32,312 bases of DNA from Saprospiraceae bacterium (GTDB taxonomy: Bacteria; Bacteroidota; Bacteroidia; Chitinophagales; Saprospiraceae): positions 1 to 32,312 of the forward strand of contig JALWKB010000230.1 of NCBI GenBank assembly GCA_026996805.1, written 5' to 3'. The notes beneath the pieces were generated by a model that was not told the origin of the DNA, ran no database searches, and was given only the letters and a program-made list of their open reading frames with translations. This document shows positions 8,842 to 18,535 of the stretch, piece by piece; within the stretch, counting starts at the first letter, position 1; every line of letters starts with the position of its first letter. The translations under genes and the position numbers were made by a program.

Positions 8842-10761
8842 ATGTATGAGTTTACCATTATTAATTTAGCTTTAACCTTATTTGCAATTCTATTAGTAAT
8901 TTATCTTTACATCAGTGTATATAGGCCACGGGTTAAGCCATCATCTGAGAAACAATCATCAGATGATGAGAATATAGAAACCGGAGATGGAATAAAAGTA
9001 GATACTGAAAACACACAGAACACACAGCAAAGCAACATTGATAATAATGATAGTGAAGATGTTTGGGATGAACTTGAATTTGATAGTGATAAAATAGGTG
9101 ACACATTAGCTGAAAATGATTATATTCCTGATGACGATTATGATATACCTTATCAGTATAAGGATACAATTGGCAAAGACTATGATTATTCATATCTTCC
9201 AGAGCTACCCAACCTTAAGGATGTTAATTTATATTGCTGGTTTAATAATGGCCTCTGGAGCATCGGCTTAATTGCACCAATTCACACTAAGAGCTCTATA
9301 CAGATCTCTACTAACAACCAAACTCTAAAGGTAATAGATGGATTTTATAACACCTATTATTTACCACAAAATCTGCTCGGTGATATTATCATAAGTCAAA
9401 ATGGTAAACAACAAATAATAAGATTACTAAACAATGAGAGGTCTAGTCGTTATTTGGTATTTAAAATTGGTAATAAATGGAGGGATGTTGGTAGATATAT
9501 CAAATCTAACACTATTAAAAAGGGATACTACTTAATAGTTACACATAAGGGAAACGAAGAAATAATTAAAGATGAACTGGGTGAGCCAATATCAGAATCG
9601 GAAAACACAGTCTTTGACGATGTTATAGTCTATGTTTATTACGTGCACGAGAAAAAAGAAAAACCACTTCTTTCAAGACCAGATATTAGAATAACTATTA
9701 CAGATAGCTCTGAGCATATCGAAGTCGAACATGAGAAAATACCAGTTGAGATACAGCACATAGACATATCATCAAACTCTAACAAGTTTATAAAATTACA
9801 AATCAACAATATTCACCAATTTAATGAGGCAAAGTTGCTATTTGAAAGCGGGAAATATATTAATTTAGACTTAGATAAAGTATATCAAATAATACCATTA
9901 TGGAGGCTTAAAGAATACTTAGATGATATCGAAGTGCCTTATGTGGGTAATAACAGTGAGACGATTCATCTCAAGGTCTCTCCTAGTCAAGAAAATATTA
10001 TACCTATTATTGAGCTCAAGTATAACTACAAATATATTTGCTATAATTGCAACTTTAAAACAAATGATTTAAAAATTGCTCTTGAGCATATAAAAAACAA
10101 TATTAATGACTCTTTTCATAGTATTAATAATTGCGTAAAGAATTATATACCATTTTTAGAAAAAGTATACAAAAGAGATATATATCACAATATAAGTTTG
10201 AGTTGCAATTCTAAGGAAAGATTCTTGCTTGTGTTGAGTGCTTTTCAGAATAACGTAAAACTTGTTCATAAAATATTCAAATGTAAATATTGCAAGTACA
10301 TTGTTTTTGATGAAGGTGGTGTTAGTCCTATTGAGTTAGTATATAATCATATTGAAAAAGAGTGCGAAGAAGCCCCTAGAATCCATGGAGTAGCAGTAAA
10401 AAAATATCTTGTAATTGATTCTGTCCAACACTTAATAGAGTATATTGAAGATAACGATGTTTTTGATTTGATAAATATAATATTTCAGTTTAATACTGAG
10501 CTTGAAGATAATGCATTTATTTTATGCATTACATTTCTAGTATATGAATGTACACTCTGTGGCCATCATTTTTGTGATTGTTTTGTGTTTGATGACGTAT
10601 ACGGCTTAAAGACCTATAATAACAACTTTATACCTGTTCAAGAAATTAGCCACATACTTGATGATTTGAGATACGATTTATACAATCAAAGGATATCGCA
10701 TATGATTGAGCATCATCCAGAAGAACTCACAAAATGTTATTTCTATGACTCAACACAGTGA
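8842..10761 (+). CDS. Membrane-anchored protein with three zinc-binding-like Cys clusters, helicase partner
   Basis: 639 aa, not recognised as a named family. It starts with one membrane segment (residues about 4-27, INLALTLFAILLVIYLYI), followed by a highly acidic, Asn/Ser-rich linker (about 35-120) and a large globular part. In the C-terminal third are three metal-site-like clusters: CYNC (400-403) with a His downstream; CKYC (481-484) followed by NHIEKEC; and CTLCGHHFCDC (570-580). This suggests a membrane-tethered nucleic-acid or protein-binding subunit with the body facing the cytoplasm. Base use is very AT-rich, unlike the GC-rich host genes. The stop overlaps the helicase start by 17 bases, so the two are co-translated and probably form one system. 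No enzymatic motif was seen. Confidence 0.75.
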   Translation: MYEFTIINLALTLFAILLVIYLYISVYRPRVKPSSEKQSSDDENIETGDGIKVDTENTQNTQQSNIDNNDSEDVWDELEFDSDKIGDTLAENDYIPDDDYDIPYQYKDTIGKDYDYSYLPELPNLKDVNLYCWFNNGLWSIGLIAPIHTKSSIQISTNNQTLKVIDGFYNTYYLPQNLLGDIIISQNGKQQIIRLLNNERSSRYLVFKIGNKWRDVGRYIKSNTIKKGYYLIVTHKGNEEIIKDELGEPISESENTVFDDVIVYVYYVHEKKEKPLLSRPDIRITITDSSEHIEVEHEKIPVEIQHIDISSNSNKFIKLQINNIHQFNEAKLLFESGKYINLDLDKVYQIIPLWRLKEYLDDIEVPYVGNNSETIHLKVSPSQENIIPIIELKYNYKYICYNCNFKTNDLKIALEHIKNNINDSFHSINNCVKNYIPFLEKVYKRDIYHNISLSCNSKERFLLVLSAFQNNVKLVHKIFKCKYCKYIVFDEGGVSPIELVYNHIEKECEEAPRIHGVAVKKYLVIDSVQHLIEYIEDNDVFDLINIIFQFNTELEDNAFILCITFLVYECTLCGHHFCDCFVFDDVYGLKTYNNNFIPVQEISHILDDLRYDLYNQRISHMIEHHPEELTKCYFYDSTQ

Positions 10762-13700
10762 TCCCATACGGCTATCCAGAGAAATAGTCGATAGATATCG
10801 ACGTTATCTTCAGACAATGTTCTATTTCCGTGACCCGGAACTACGCCAATCCTTTAATGATGCTCTTTATTCTGAGTCGATGCCGCTCAGCAAGGGCCCT
10901 ATTTTAGAAGCATCCCCTCCTTTTAAACGCGGATTAACCGTAGGAGCGCTCATTGATGAATTTTTTCAACCGGATCCTGATGGTGAGTTGGAGAAATTAA
11001 AGCAGGCATTGTTCAAGGATAGGGAGCTTTACGTCCATCAAGAGAAAGCCATACGTAAAGTCTTTGGTCAAGATCGCAATATCCTTGTAGCTACAGGTAC
11101 AGGAAGTGGCAAAACCGAATCTTTTCTCTACCCTATTATTCTATATCTTTACAGAGAGTTTTTATCTAATGAATTGGAAAAACCTGGTGTGCGTGCACTT
11201 ATCCTTTACCCTATGAATGCATTGGTCAATGACCAACGCGAGCGTCTCGGAGAGATTTGTAAACGATTAAAAAATTTAGAAGCCAAATTCAAATTTACGT
11301 TTGGACAGTATATCGGAGAAACCCCTAATAATCCCGATGATTATAAGAAAAATGCCCAAGATTACATGGATCAAAAATTTGAGGGGGAATTGATCTTTAG
11401 AGACCAAATGCGAGATAATCCTCCTCATATTCTCATTACAAATTATTCAATGTTGGAGTACATGCTCATTCGACCTAAAGACAGCCCATTTTTCGATAGG
11501 GGCTCTGCTTCACGATGGAAATTTATTGTGATTGATGAAGCACATCAATACCGAGGTACAAAAGGCATGGAAATGGGCATGCTCATTAGAAGGTTAAAGC
11601 AAAGACTTCGTGAAGGTGGAAAAGAGGGCAAATTCGTTTGTATTGCTACAAGCGCCACAATTGCCAGTGGCAATAACTACAAAAAGGATGTGGCTCGGTT
11701 TGCTGATAATCTTTTCGGTGAGGGGTTTGATCAGGATGACATTATATTTGGGGAGAGAGAGCAACTATTTGACGAAGCATCTAATGCTACTATCGAGTTG
11801 ACATGGGAGGATTACAAGTACCTGCATGATATTATTATAAAAGAAGGTGAGAGTTCTATTACTCCTTCAAATGAACTTCAGAACATTAAAATCCCCCCGG
11901 GCTTATCAAAACATGAACGAGTAGGTCACATTCTATTACAAGACCAACGAGCGTTAAAATTGCTCCGTCTGATATCAGGCCAGGACTCCAACATTAAATA
12001 TGATTCTAATAAAAGTCCATACTCCAAGAGAGATGTTCATCAGTTGATCAAACATCCCATCTTTGCTGATCTGAATGATGTAGAAAGTAAGTTAACCGCA
12101 CTATCCACCTTAGTTGAATTGCTGACCATCGCGAAACGTCCCTATCAAAACGCCCCTATCATAACTGCGCGATATCATCTCTTCTTAAGATCCCTCGAAG
12201 GTGCCTTCATTAATTACTTACCCAAGAAATACATTTCACTAACGCGCGTGAGCGATTCTGGAAAGGGGAAACCCTTTGAAATAGCACTTTGTAGGGACTG
12301 CGGACAACATTACATTGTAGGAAGGATTAGTAGCTCCTTTTTGAGAGAGGCAATCCGTGATCCCGGTGAACCAGACTTCGGAACAAAGTTCTTTCTACAG
12401 TTGAATGATTTATACGACACCGATGAATATATAATAGCATCACAAGTAAATACTTCACCTAATACTAAGTCAGAAATCAAAAAACTATGTGTAGAATGTG
12501 GAAGGATTAATAACATAGATAGCGACAAACTTGATTGTGGACATAAATCATATATTCGCATCATACGCCTGCAGCAGCCAGATGAAAAGTCAGATCAATT
12601 GTCGAAGTGCCCGGTTTGCGAATACCGGGGTAACGACCCAGTTCGAGAGGTCATACACGGTTCTGATGGGCCACATGCGGTTATAGCCACCACTCTTCAT
12701 CAAAAATTACCCAAAGATCGTAAGAAAATACTCATCTTCGCCGATGGTCGTCAGGAAGCTGCTTTTTTTGCATGGTACCTCGAAAAGTCCTACAGGGAAA
12801 TAATTAGTCGGAATGTCATCAACAAAATTATAAGCAATATCGAGGATTATCCCAGTGATGGTGTAAGTCTTAAGTCATTAGCAGATAGAGCATATAAGAA
12901 TTACAAGAGCTTCTTCACAGAAAGCAAAACAGATGACAACCTTACGATACGTAAAAACATATGGAAGGCTCTTTATAGAGAGTTCCTATTTTCAGTAACA
13001 AGGTTTTCTCTTGAAGGTGTAGGGTTGATTCGTTGGGACTTCGATTTGATGAAAGATGGCCACTTTAAAATCCCCGATATTCTCTTTAGAGATCCATGGT
13101 CATTATCAGAGAAGGATGCCATGGAGTTGATAAAAATCCTATTCTACTACACCCGCATCGGTAGAGCAGTGGAATTGCGAACACCTTTAGAAATTTCATT
13201 AAATTGGGATGATTTAAACATTCCTTATCCTCAAACAAGTCTATATATAGGAAAGCCTAATAAGAAAAGAAACGTCACAGACTGGGAGGGTTTAACAACA
13301 AGTAGGGGTAGATTTCTTATAAAATATCTCTTGAGCAAACACAGTATGAGTAAAGACAAAGCTAAGAGGCATGCGCAGGAGTTGCTAAAGAGTATTTGGA
13401 ATGCAATGATAGATCATGACAAGCATTATAAATCCAATGATAAATTTTTAATCAACATCCACTCCAGTAAGAGGTTAAATCCATTTTGGTGGAGAGTATA
13501 TCCCATTTCTGAATACGAAACTATTTATCAATGCACGACTTGCTCCAACATTCAATATCTCAATATCGACAATTTATGCATCCGTCATAACTGTCCCGGT
13601 ACAGTCCAACCGATAAAGACCCACGACTTAACAACCAACCATTATCGAATTCTTTATAAAGAGGACTTACCAGAGCAGCTGAAAGTGGAAGAGCACACAG

Positions 13701-15556
13701 CACAATTGAGTAAAGAAAGGGCACGAGAAGTCCAAAATGACTTCAAGAAAGGTCATATTCACGCATTGAGTTGCTCCACAACCTTTGAGCTCGGAGTAGA
13801 CCTGGGAGACTTAGACACAGTGTTTTTGAGAAATGTACCTCCCGAACCCTTTAATTACATGCAAAGAGTTGGAAGAGCTGGCCGTAGAAGTGGCCATCCG
13901 GGTTTTTCAATTACCTACTGCAAACGTAGCCCACATGACTTATACCACTTTGTAAACCCTGAAGAAAGAATTATTGAGGGCAATATTATGCCTCCACGAT
14001 TATCGTACAATAACGAAAAAATAATAACTAGGCATATTACCGCTGTAGCATTGTCTTTCTTTTTTAGGGAGTATCCTGAGAGATTCCATAACGTAGAATC
14101 CTTTTTTGTAAAGTTAGAAGAGCCTCAAGCAGTAAGAGACTTGTACTCATTCCTTGAGCAGAAGAAAGATACACTCCAGAAATCCATCAATTCTGTATTT
14201 AAGGATAGTTTTTTTGATTTTAAGGATACTAAAGAAAATCTCATGGTCATCTCAACTGACCTACAAAGACAATTGGGATTGCACAATGGCCAATGGATAG
14301 ATAAAATCACTTTTAGAGATAGTCAACTTGCCAAAGGTGAAATAGAAATTATGAATGATTATAAGGATGTAAAGAGGTTAAAAGAAGATGCGATAGAGAG
14401 AGATGACTTCAAAACAGCACATTGGGCTAAGAAGAGATTGAATACTATTGCCAATGAAGATGTACTCTCTTTCCTTTCCAGGAAGGCCATTATACCCAAA
14501 TATGGCTTTCCTGTAGATGTGGTTGAATTAGACTTACATAAGACATACCATTCTGTTTCTCAAGCTGTAGATCTACAAAGAGACCTATCCATTGCTATAT
14601 CTGAATATGCCCCAACAAGTAAGGTCATTGCTAATAAACAAGAATGGCAGTCTTACGGCATTAAAAAGGTCGTTCAAAAGGAATCTCCAATTAAAGAGTA
14701 TTATTTATGCCGAAAGCACAATTTCTTGTTTTCTAGCAACATAGGCAAAAATGGCGTCAAAGATAAATGCTGCGACGATTTCAAAAAACGAGGGAAATAC
14801 CTTATCCCTCAATTTGGATTTATTACGGCAACACACAAAAAGCCGTCCCCCCCTTCACGCCGTCCATATAAACTGTTCTCCACTAGGCCATATTTTATGG
14901 GCTTTGAAGATGGACAATCACAACGTCAAATTATTGAATTCAACGGTTTTGAGCTTACAGGTGCAAGGCCAGGAAAAATGGTGGTTATTTGTGAAGGGAG
15001 AAAAGGAAGAGGGTTTCTTATCTGTAAGAAGTGTGGAGCTGGATTTACCACCTATGTCCCTGAACACAAGACCCCTTTTGGTTATTCTTGTGATGGAAAG
15101 TTGGAACGTCTTTGCTTAGCTCATGAGTTTGTTACCGATGTCCTCAGTATAAACTTTCCACTACCCACCAACAAAATTAACACATCAGCCCCCGGCTTCG
15201 CCTATTCGCTTGCTTATGCCCTTGTAGAAGGTACAGCTAATGTTCTCGATGTGCCGTCTACTGATTTAGCCGTCACGGTATCTTATGCTTCAGGGAGCAA
15301 AATTCCCCCTATTGTACTCTACGATAATGTACCTGGAGGAGCTGGTCTTGTTCAGCATCTTGAAGATCAAGAAATATTCTTTAAATGTCTTAATGCGGCT
15401 TATAATAGAGTGGATGGTAGATGTAATTGCGGTTATAATGAGAGTTGTTACGGTTGCCTACGATCCTACCAAAACCAATTTGTTCACCCATACTTGACAA
15501 GGGGTCCAATCAAGGATTATTTAGAAAATATTTTAAAGGATCTCAAAGTATTGTAG
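10745..15556 (+). CDS. Large DEAH-box helicase with DUF1998-type C-terminus, candidate defence protein
   Basis: 1603 aa from ATG 10745 (the track start at 10706 lies deeper inside the upstream gene). The superfamily 2 motifs are complete: VHQEKAI upstream of motif I, ATGTGSGKTES (Lys123), DEAH (264-267), SAT (303-305), and the late motifs FELGVDLGDLDTV and QRVGRAGRRSG (from 1040). Mid-region Cys pairs (CRDCGQ, CVECG, CPVC, CTTC) look like zinc ribbons. The C-terminus has DNVPGGAGLV and CNCGYNESCYGC (Cys 1560, 1562, 1568, 1571), the mark of the DUF1998/MZB helicase group. Relatives include MrfA repair helicases and the large helicases of Druantia (DruE) and DISARM-type defence; size and context fit defence better than repair. 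It is AT-rich and overlaps the membrane-protein gene. No nuclease or methylase is adjacent. Confidence 0.88.
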   Translation: MTQHSDPIRLSREIVDRYRRYLQTMFYFRDPELRQSFNDALYSESMPLSKGPILEASPPFKRGLTVGALIDEFFQPDPDGELEKLKQALFKDRELYVHQEKAIRKVFGQDRNILVATGTGSGKTESFLYPIILYLYREFLSNELEKPGVRALILYPMNALVNDQRERLGEICKRLKNLEAKFKFTFGQYIGETPNNPDDYKKNAQDYMDQKFEGELIFRDQMRDNPPHILITNYSMLEYMLIRPKDSPFFDRGSASRWKFIVIDEAHQYRGTKGMEMGMLIRRLKQRLREGGKEGKFVCIATSATIASGNNYKKDVARFADNLFGEGFDQDDIIFGEREQLFDEASNATIELTWEDYKYLHDIIIKEGESSITPSNELQNIKIPPGLSKHERVGHILLQDQRALKLLRLISGQDSNIKYDSNKSPYSKRDVHQLIKHPIFADLNDVESKLTALSTLVELLTIAKRPYQNAPIITARYHLFLRSLEGAFINYLPKKYISLTRVSDSGKGKPFEIALCRDCGQHYIVGRISSSFLREAIRDPGEPDFGTKFFLQLNDLYDTDEYIIASQVNTSPNTKSEIKKLCVECGRINNIDSDKLDCGHKSYIRIIRLQQPDEKSDQLSKCPVCEYRGNDPVREVIHGSDGPHAVIATTLHQKLPKDRKKILIFADGRQEAAFFAWYLEKSYREIISRNVINKIISNIEDYPSDGVSLKSLADRAYKNYKSFFTESKTDDNLTIRKNIWKALYREFLFSVTRFSLEGVGLIRWDFDLMKDGHFKIPDILFRDPWSLSEKDAMELIKILFYYTRIGRAVELRTPLEISLNWDDLNIPYPQTSLYIGKPNKKRNVTDWEGLTTSRGRFLIKYLLSKHSMSKDKAKRHAQELLKSIWNAMIDHDKHYKSNDKFLINIHSSKRLNPFWWRVYPISEYETIYQCTTCSNIQYLNIDNLCIRHNCPGTVQPIKTHDLTTNHYRILYKEDLPEQLKVEEHTAQLSKERAREVQNDFKKGHIHALSCSTTFELGVDLGDLDTVFLRNVPPEPFNYMQRVGRAGRRSGHPGFSITYCKRSPHDLYHFVNPEERIIEGNIMPPRLSYNNEKIITRHITAVALSFFFREYPERFHNVESFFVKLEEPQAVRDLYSFLEQKKDTLQKSINSVFKDSFFDFKDTKENLMVISTDLQRQLGLHNGQWIDKITFRDSQLAKGEIEIMNDYKDVKRLKEDAIERDDFKTAHWAKKRLNTIANEDVLSFLSRKAIIPKYGFPVDVVELDLHKTYHSVSQAVDLQRDLSIAISEYAPTSKVIANKQEWQSYGIKKVVQKESPIKEYYLCRKHNFLFSSNIGKNGVKDKCCDDFKKRGKYLIPQFGFITATHKKPSPPSRRPYKLFSTRPYFMGFEDGQSQRQIIEFNGFELTGARPGKMVVICEGRKGRGFLICKKCGAGFTTYVPEHKTPFGYSCDGKLERLCLAHEFVTDVLSINFPLPTNKINTSAPGFAYSLAYALVEGTANVLDVPSTDLAVTVSYASGSKIPPIVLYDNVPGGAGLVQHLEDQEIFFKCLNAAYNRVDGRCNCGYNESCYGCLRSYQNQFVHPYLTRGPIKDYLENILKDLKVL

Positions 15557-15714
15557 CATAGTTTTTTACCTAAGGGTCATGAATGAAACTCATGCTCGCT
15601 TTCCATCCCATATGCCTTCAATATCTTTATTTTCTTTATTTAATCTCCACACCAACTCCTAACCCCCGCAACTTCCTCCTCCCCCCAACTGTTTTTTAAT
15701 AAAAGCCATTCCCT
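15557..15714. other. Right border of the AT-rich block
   Basis: Intergenic 158 bases in which composition returns towards the host level. It contains a small inverted repeat (CATGA...TCATG, around 15580-15595) and a pyrimidine-rich stretch. No clear terminator, integrase or repeat shared with the left border was found. TAAAA at about 15700 lies upstream of the next ATG and may serve as its translation signal. Confidence 0.35.
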
Positions 15715-16464
15715 ATGACGACGATTGACATACCCGAAAAGCCCTTCCAAGAGGCGCACCAGATGTTTGTCGACTATTACGAACACCACGAAGGATGGCC
15801 GCACATCCCTTTTCGGAGTTTTTCCCATCCCGCCTTCGTCATGACCGAGCTGTGCTACAAGTACAACGCCTACCAGCAGGCGCACAAGGCGCTTCAACTC
15901 CATAAGTGGGACGGGTGGATCGAAGACAATCCACTGATGATCTTCCGGGCTACCGAGCGCGCCTGCGATCCCAAACTCACCACCAACCTGTTCATCCTGC
16001 GCCACGGCGTGGAGCATTCCCCTCTCGCTCCGTTTGCGCAGGCACAGTCGGAGGCCGCCCAAGTCGAATTGGCACACCAACTGTACGAGCTCTTCCTCGG
16101 TGGCAGCAGCGATCCCGAGGCGCTCGGACCCCGCTTCGACCGGTTTGTCGAATTCCTTGCCCATCGCGGCTATCGACGCAGGTGGACGCTCATGAGCTAC
16201 CTGCTCTTCCTCATCGACATCGAGCGGTATTTCCCCATACGCGCACGATACATGGACAAAGTAATGGAATTTTACGGCCTCTCACTTCGCCTCTCCCATC
16301 ACATCCAATGGCAGTACTTATACGAGCTACTGCAAATATTCGACGCCCTTCGACAAAAGCTCCGCCCCTATCGCCCCAGCACCAATCTCGACATCCAATC
16401 GTATTGCTACATCATCGGCGCCCTCCTCAAGCGACGAGACGAGGAGGGCATCGATATTCCATAG
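15715..16464 (+). CDS. Hypothetical soluble protein, unrecognised
   Basis: 249 aa with no signal peptide and no long hydrophobic stretch, so probably cytoplasmic. It is rich in aromatic and helical segments (for example DIERYFPIRARYMDKVMEF and a central WTLMSYLLFLIDI); I recognise no family or catalytic motif. Composition is GC-rich like the host genes, so it lies outside the AT-rich island. It is followed after 61 bases by a membrane-protein gene on the same strand. The alternative 202-aa ORF (15906-16514) is a Pro/Arg/Ser-rich shadow. A perfect 9-bp inverted repeat (GCCCTCCTC / GAGGAGGGC, 16420-16449) lies in its last codons. Confidence 0.75.
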   Translation: MTTIDIPEKPFQEAHQMFVDYYEHHEGWPHIPFRSFSHPAFVMTELCYKYNAYQQAHKALQLHKWDGWIEDNPLMIFRATERACDPKLTTNLFILRHGVEHSPLAPFAQAQSEAAQVELAHQLYELFLGGSSDPEALGPRFDRFVEFLAHRGYRRRWTLMSYLLFLIDIERYFPIRARYMDKVMEFYGLSLRLSHHIQWQYLYELLQIFDALRQKLRPYRPSTNLDIQSYCYIIGALLKRRDEEGIDIP

Positions 16465-16525
16465 GATCATTCAGGCACGATCACGCATCTGCGATTTCAT
16501 ACCCTAAACCCTAAAACCCTTAGCT

Positions 16526-16993
16526 ATGCACACGATCAACAAGGCGCTCATCGTACTCTTTCGATTTCCGTCGGCCTTAGTGGCGCCCTTTACGACCTTG
16601 CTCTTCACACTGGCCACGATATTGACGCTGGGGCTCTTTGCCCTTGTGGCCTTGCTGTTGAAAAACTGGCTCTTCCACGTGCCGACCTATTTAGCATCCT
16701 TGGCGTACGAAAAGGGCGGTCCCCTCGGCAAGGTGGTGGCTGTATTGGGATTGCCATTTGCACTGGCGGGCTCCATCGTGAGCACCCTGATGGGAGGCAT
16801 GGGCGATGTGCGGATCAAGCTCTACGACATGTTCTTCTTCGAGCTCTTTCCGTACAGCTATTCCTTCCACAAGTTTATCGACGGTGCCAAGCCGCTCCAC
16901 GCACTCACCCCCGAAGCGCGCGCAGTGATCAGTGAGTATTTAGAAGACCCCCTCTTTGCCCGCTTCGCACAAAAGGTATTAGCAGACTTCTAA
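16526..16993 (+). CDS. Hypothetical membrane protein
   Basis: 155 aa. The N-terminal half is strongly hydrophobic and could span the membrane twice (ALVAPFTTLLFTLATILTL, then GLFALVALLLKNWLF). A third, weaker hydrophobic stretch (VVAVLGLPFALAGSIVSTL) follows. The C-terminal 60 residues are soluble. No family recognised. Codon use is GC-rich. It lies between the unrecognised 249-aa gene and the DUF5685-like gene on the same strand, so the three may form a loose cluster. Confidence 0.7.
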   Translation: MHTINKALIVLFRFPSALVAPFTTLLFTLATILTLGLFALVALLLKNWLFHVPTYLASLAYEKGGPLGKVVAVLGLPFALAGSIVSTLMGGMGDVRIKLYDMFFFELFPYSYSFHKFIDGAKPLHALTPEARAVISEYLEDPLFARFAQKVLADF

Positions 16994-17115
16994 TGCCTCC
17001 CGGCACGGCTGTGCTACTGTCTGTTTTTTGTATAAAATCTTTGACCTGCTGTTGCGTTTTAGCAATGAGGGTAGTACTGCAGCGCACGGCGGAGGCTTTT
17101 TTATTTGTTTTTCGG

Positions 17116-17123
17116 TATAAAAT
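17116..17123 (+). promoter_or_regulatory. TATAAAAT translation-start element before the DUF5685-like gene
   Basis: TATAAAAT ends eight bases before ATG 17132. TAAAA upstream of the start is the ribosome-binding-type signal described in Flavobacterium. It sets the start at 17132 instead of the track's 17105, which lies upstream of the element. Confidence 0.45.
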
Positions 17124-17131
17124 GGTGCGCC

Positions 17132-18535
17132 ATGTTGGGGATCAGCAAAGTGCCGTCAGCTGGGGCGGGAGTGCTGTGGGAGGGGCTCCATCGGCCGTGG
17201 TATTGCGGCACGTGTAAGGCGCTGCACCGCTATTACGGCTTGTGGAGCAGGGGCATCCTGCATTTCGATATCGTGCTGTTGGGGGAGCTCCTCGCCGCTG
17301 TAGCCGATATCGAGCCGCCGCGCCGTTACAACAATGGCTTGTGCCTGGACATCCCCGCGCACTGCGAGTTCTTGCCCTTGCATCGCTATTTGGCCGATTT
17401 ACACGCGGCTTTTATGTATGTGCGTCGTCGCGATGCGTTGCGGGATGGCGAACACCGATTGGCGGTGGCCCTCAGTGGCCTTGCCACACAGGCCATGCAG
17501 CGCGCTTTGGACAATCTCGAATGTCAGGGCATCCCGCGCGAGGTATGGGACCACTACCTGCGCGACCAATGGCATCTCGAAGGCGAAAGACATCACGTAT
17601 TGGCCTACGCCCAACCTACCGAACAACTCTGTGCCTTGCTCCTGCGCAGGGGAGCTGATGTGGCGGGCTGTGCCGACAGGGCCGTAGCCCTCGAGCGCTT
17701 CGGACATGCACTCGGGCGATGGATGTACTTGGCCGATGCCCTGCGCGATTTGAAAGACGACCAGCGCCGAGGACGCTTCAATGCCTTCAGCCACAGCATC
17801 GAAGACGTACACACGGTCGAAGAGGCACTGCCCTATGTTCAGAGCGCTCAAGATGGTCTTATCCGTGCCATAAAAGAGTTAGGGCTCCCAACCGAACGCG
17901 AAGCCTACTTTATCGAGCGCCTGGACTTTGTGGGCAGATATGGAGCGAATGCGCAGCACTCCTGTAGTCATGAGCAGCTACATCCGCAATCGCGGCTGCA
18001 CACGCGGCGCCGTGCCTGGACCCTTGCCGCCGCTGCAAGTGCTGCACTTTTGCTTTTTGCCGGCTGGCATATCCACGCAGGACTACCGCCTTGGGTAGCT
18101 ACCGCGACTGGGTCGAATGCGACGTGGAGCTCACTGCTCCGCTCCGCCCTGCAGTGGCTTTGGCTGCCGTGGGCGATCGGCGCGAGTTATGTCTTCTGGA
18201 AGCGCAGGGCCGTGCTCCACCGATGGTGGCACGAGTGGAAAGCGGGATGGCATAGCCTGTGGAAGGAAGCCACGGAAGAGCACAAAAAGCGCAAGCCGTG
18301 GTGGAAAATCCTGCTAAAGGTATTGCTCTACCTGCTCCTGACGGTCGTCGGCATCGCGCTATTGCTGATCTGTTGTCTGGCCATCCTCATCGCTAACAGC
18401 GACAGCGACGACTGCACTTGCCAGTGCCAGAGCTCGCCGCAGTGCAACTGCGGCGACGGGGGTAGCGGATGTAATTGCAACTCCGGCGGAGGCGGCTGCA
18501 ACTGCGGAAACAGCGGAGGAAGTTGCTGCAACTGA
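17132..18535 (+). CDS. DUF5685-like membrane protein with Cys/Gly-rich tail
   Basis: 467 aa from ATG 17132, chosen because TATAAAAT sits just upstream. The N-terminus (YCGTCKALHRYYGLWSRG, then ILHFDIVLLGELLA) matches the DUF5685 pattern YCGxCKALxxxYGLxSR...xDxxxL. The helical middle is cytoplasmic-like. Three membrane segments follow at about 290-310, 330-350 and 390-420 (the last KVLLYLLLTVVGIALLLICC). The protein ends in a tail of CxC units separated by Gly/Ser (CTCQCQ, CNCGDG, CNCNSG, CNCGNSGG). Known DUF5685 proteins have Cys residues in the N-terminal part, but their function is not established to my knowledge. The tail could bind metal or be a surface segment. Single gene, GC-rich. Confidence 0.75.
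   Translation: MLGISKVPSAGAGVLWEGLHRPWYCGTCKALHRYYGLWSRGILHFDIVLLGELLAAVADIEPPRRYNNGLCLDIPAHCEFLPLHRYLADLHAAFMYVRRRDALRDGEHRLAVALSGLATQAMQRALDNLECQGIPREVWDHYLRDQWHLEGERHHVLAYAQPTEQLCALLLRRGADVAGCADRAVALERFGHALGRWMYLADALRDLKDDQRRGRFNAFSHSIEDVHTVEEALPYVQSAQDGLIRAIKELGLPTEREAYFIERLDFVGRYGANAQHSCSHEQLHPQSRLHTRRRAWTLAAAASAALLLFAGWHIHAGLPPWVATATGSNATWSSLLRSALQWLWLPWAIGASYVFWKRRAVLHRWWHEWKAGWHSLWKEATEEHKKRKPWWKILLKVLLYLLLTVVGIALLLICCLAILIANSDSDDCTCQCQSSPQCNCGDGGSGCNCNSGGGGCNCGNSGGSCCN

Noticed and set aside
8690-15620. Attachment-site direct repeats or integrase for the AT-rich island
   Set aside because: I compared both borders by eye and found no shared repeat, no tRNA and no recombinase gene, so the mode of entry is unknown.
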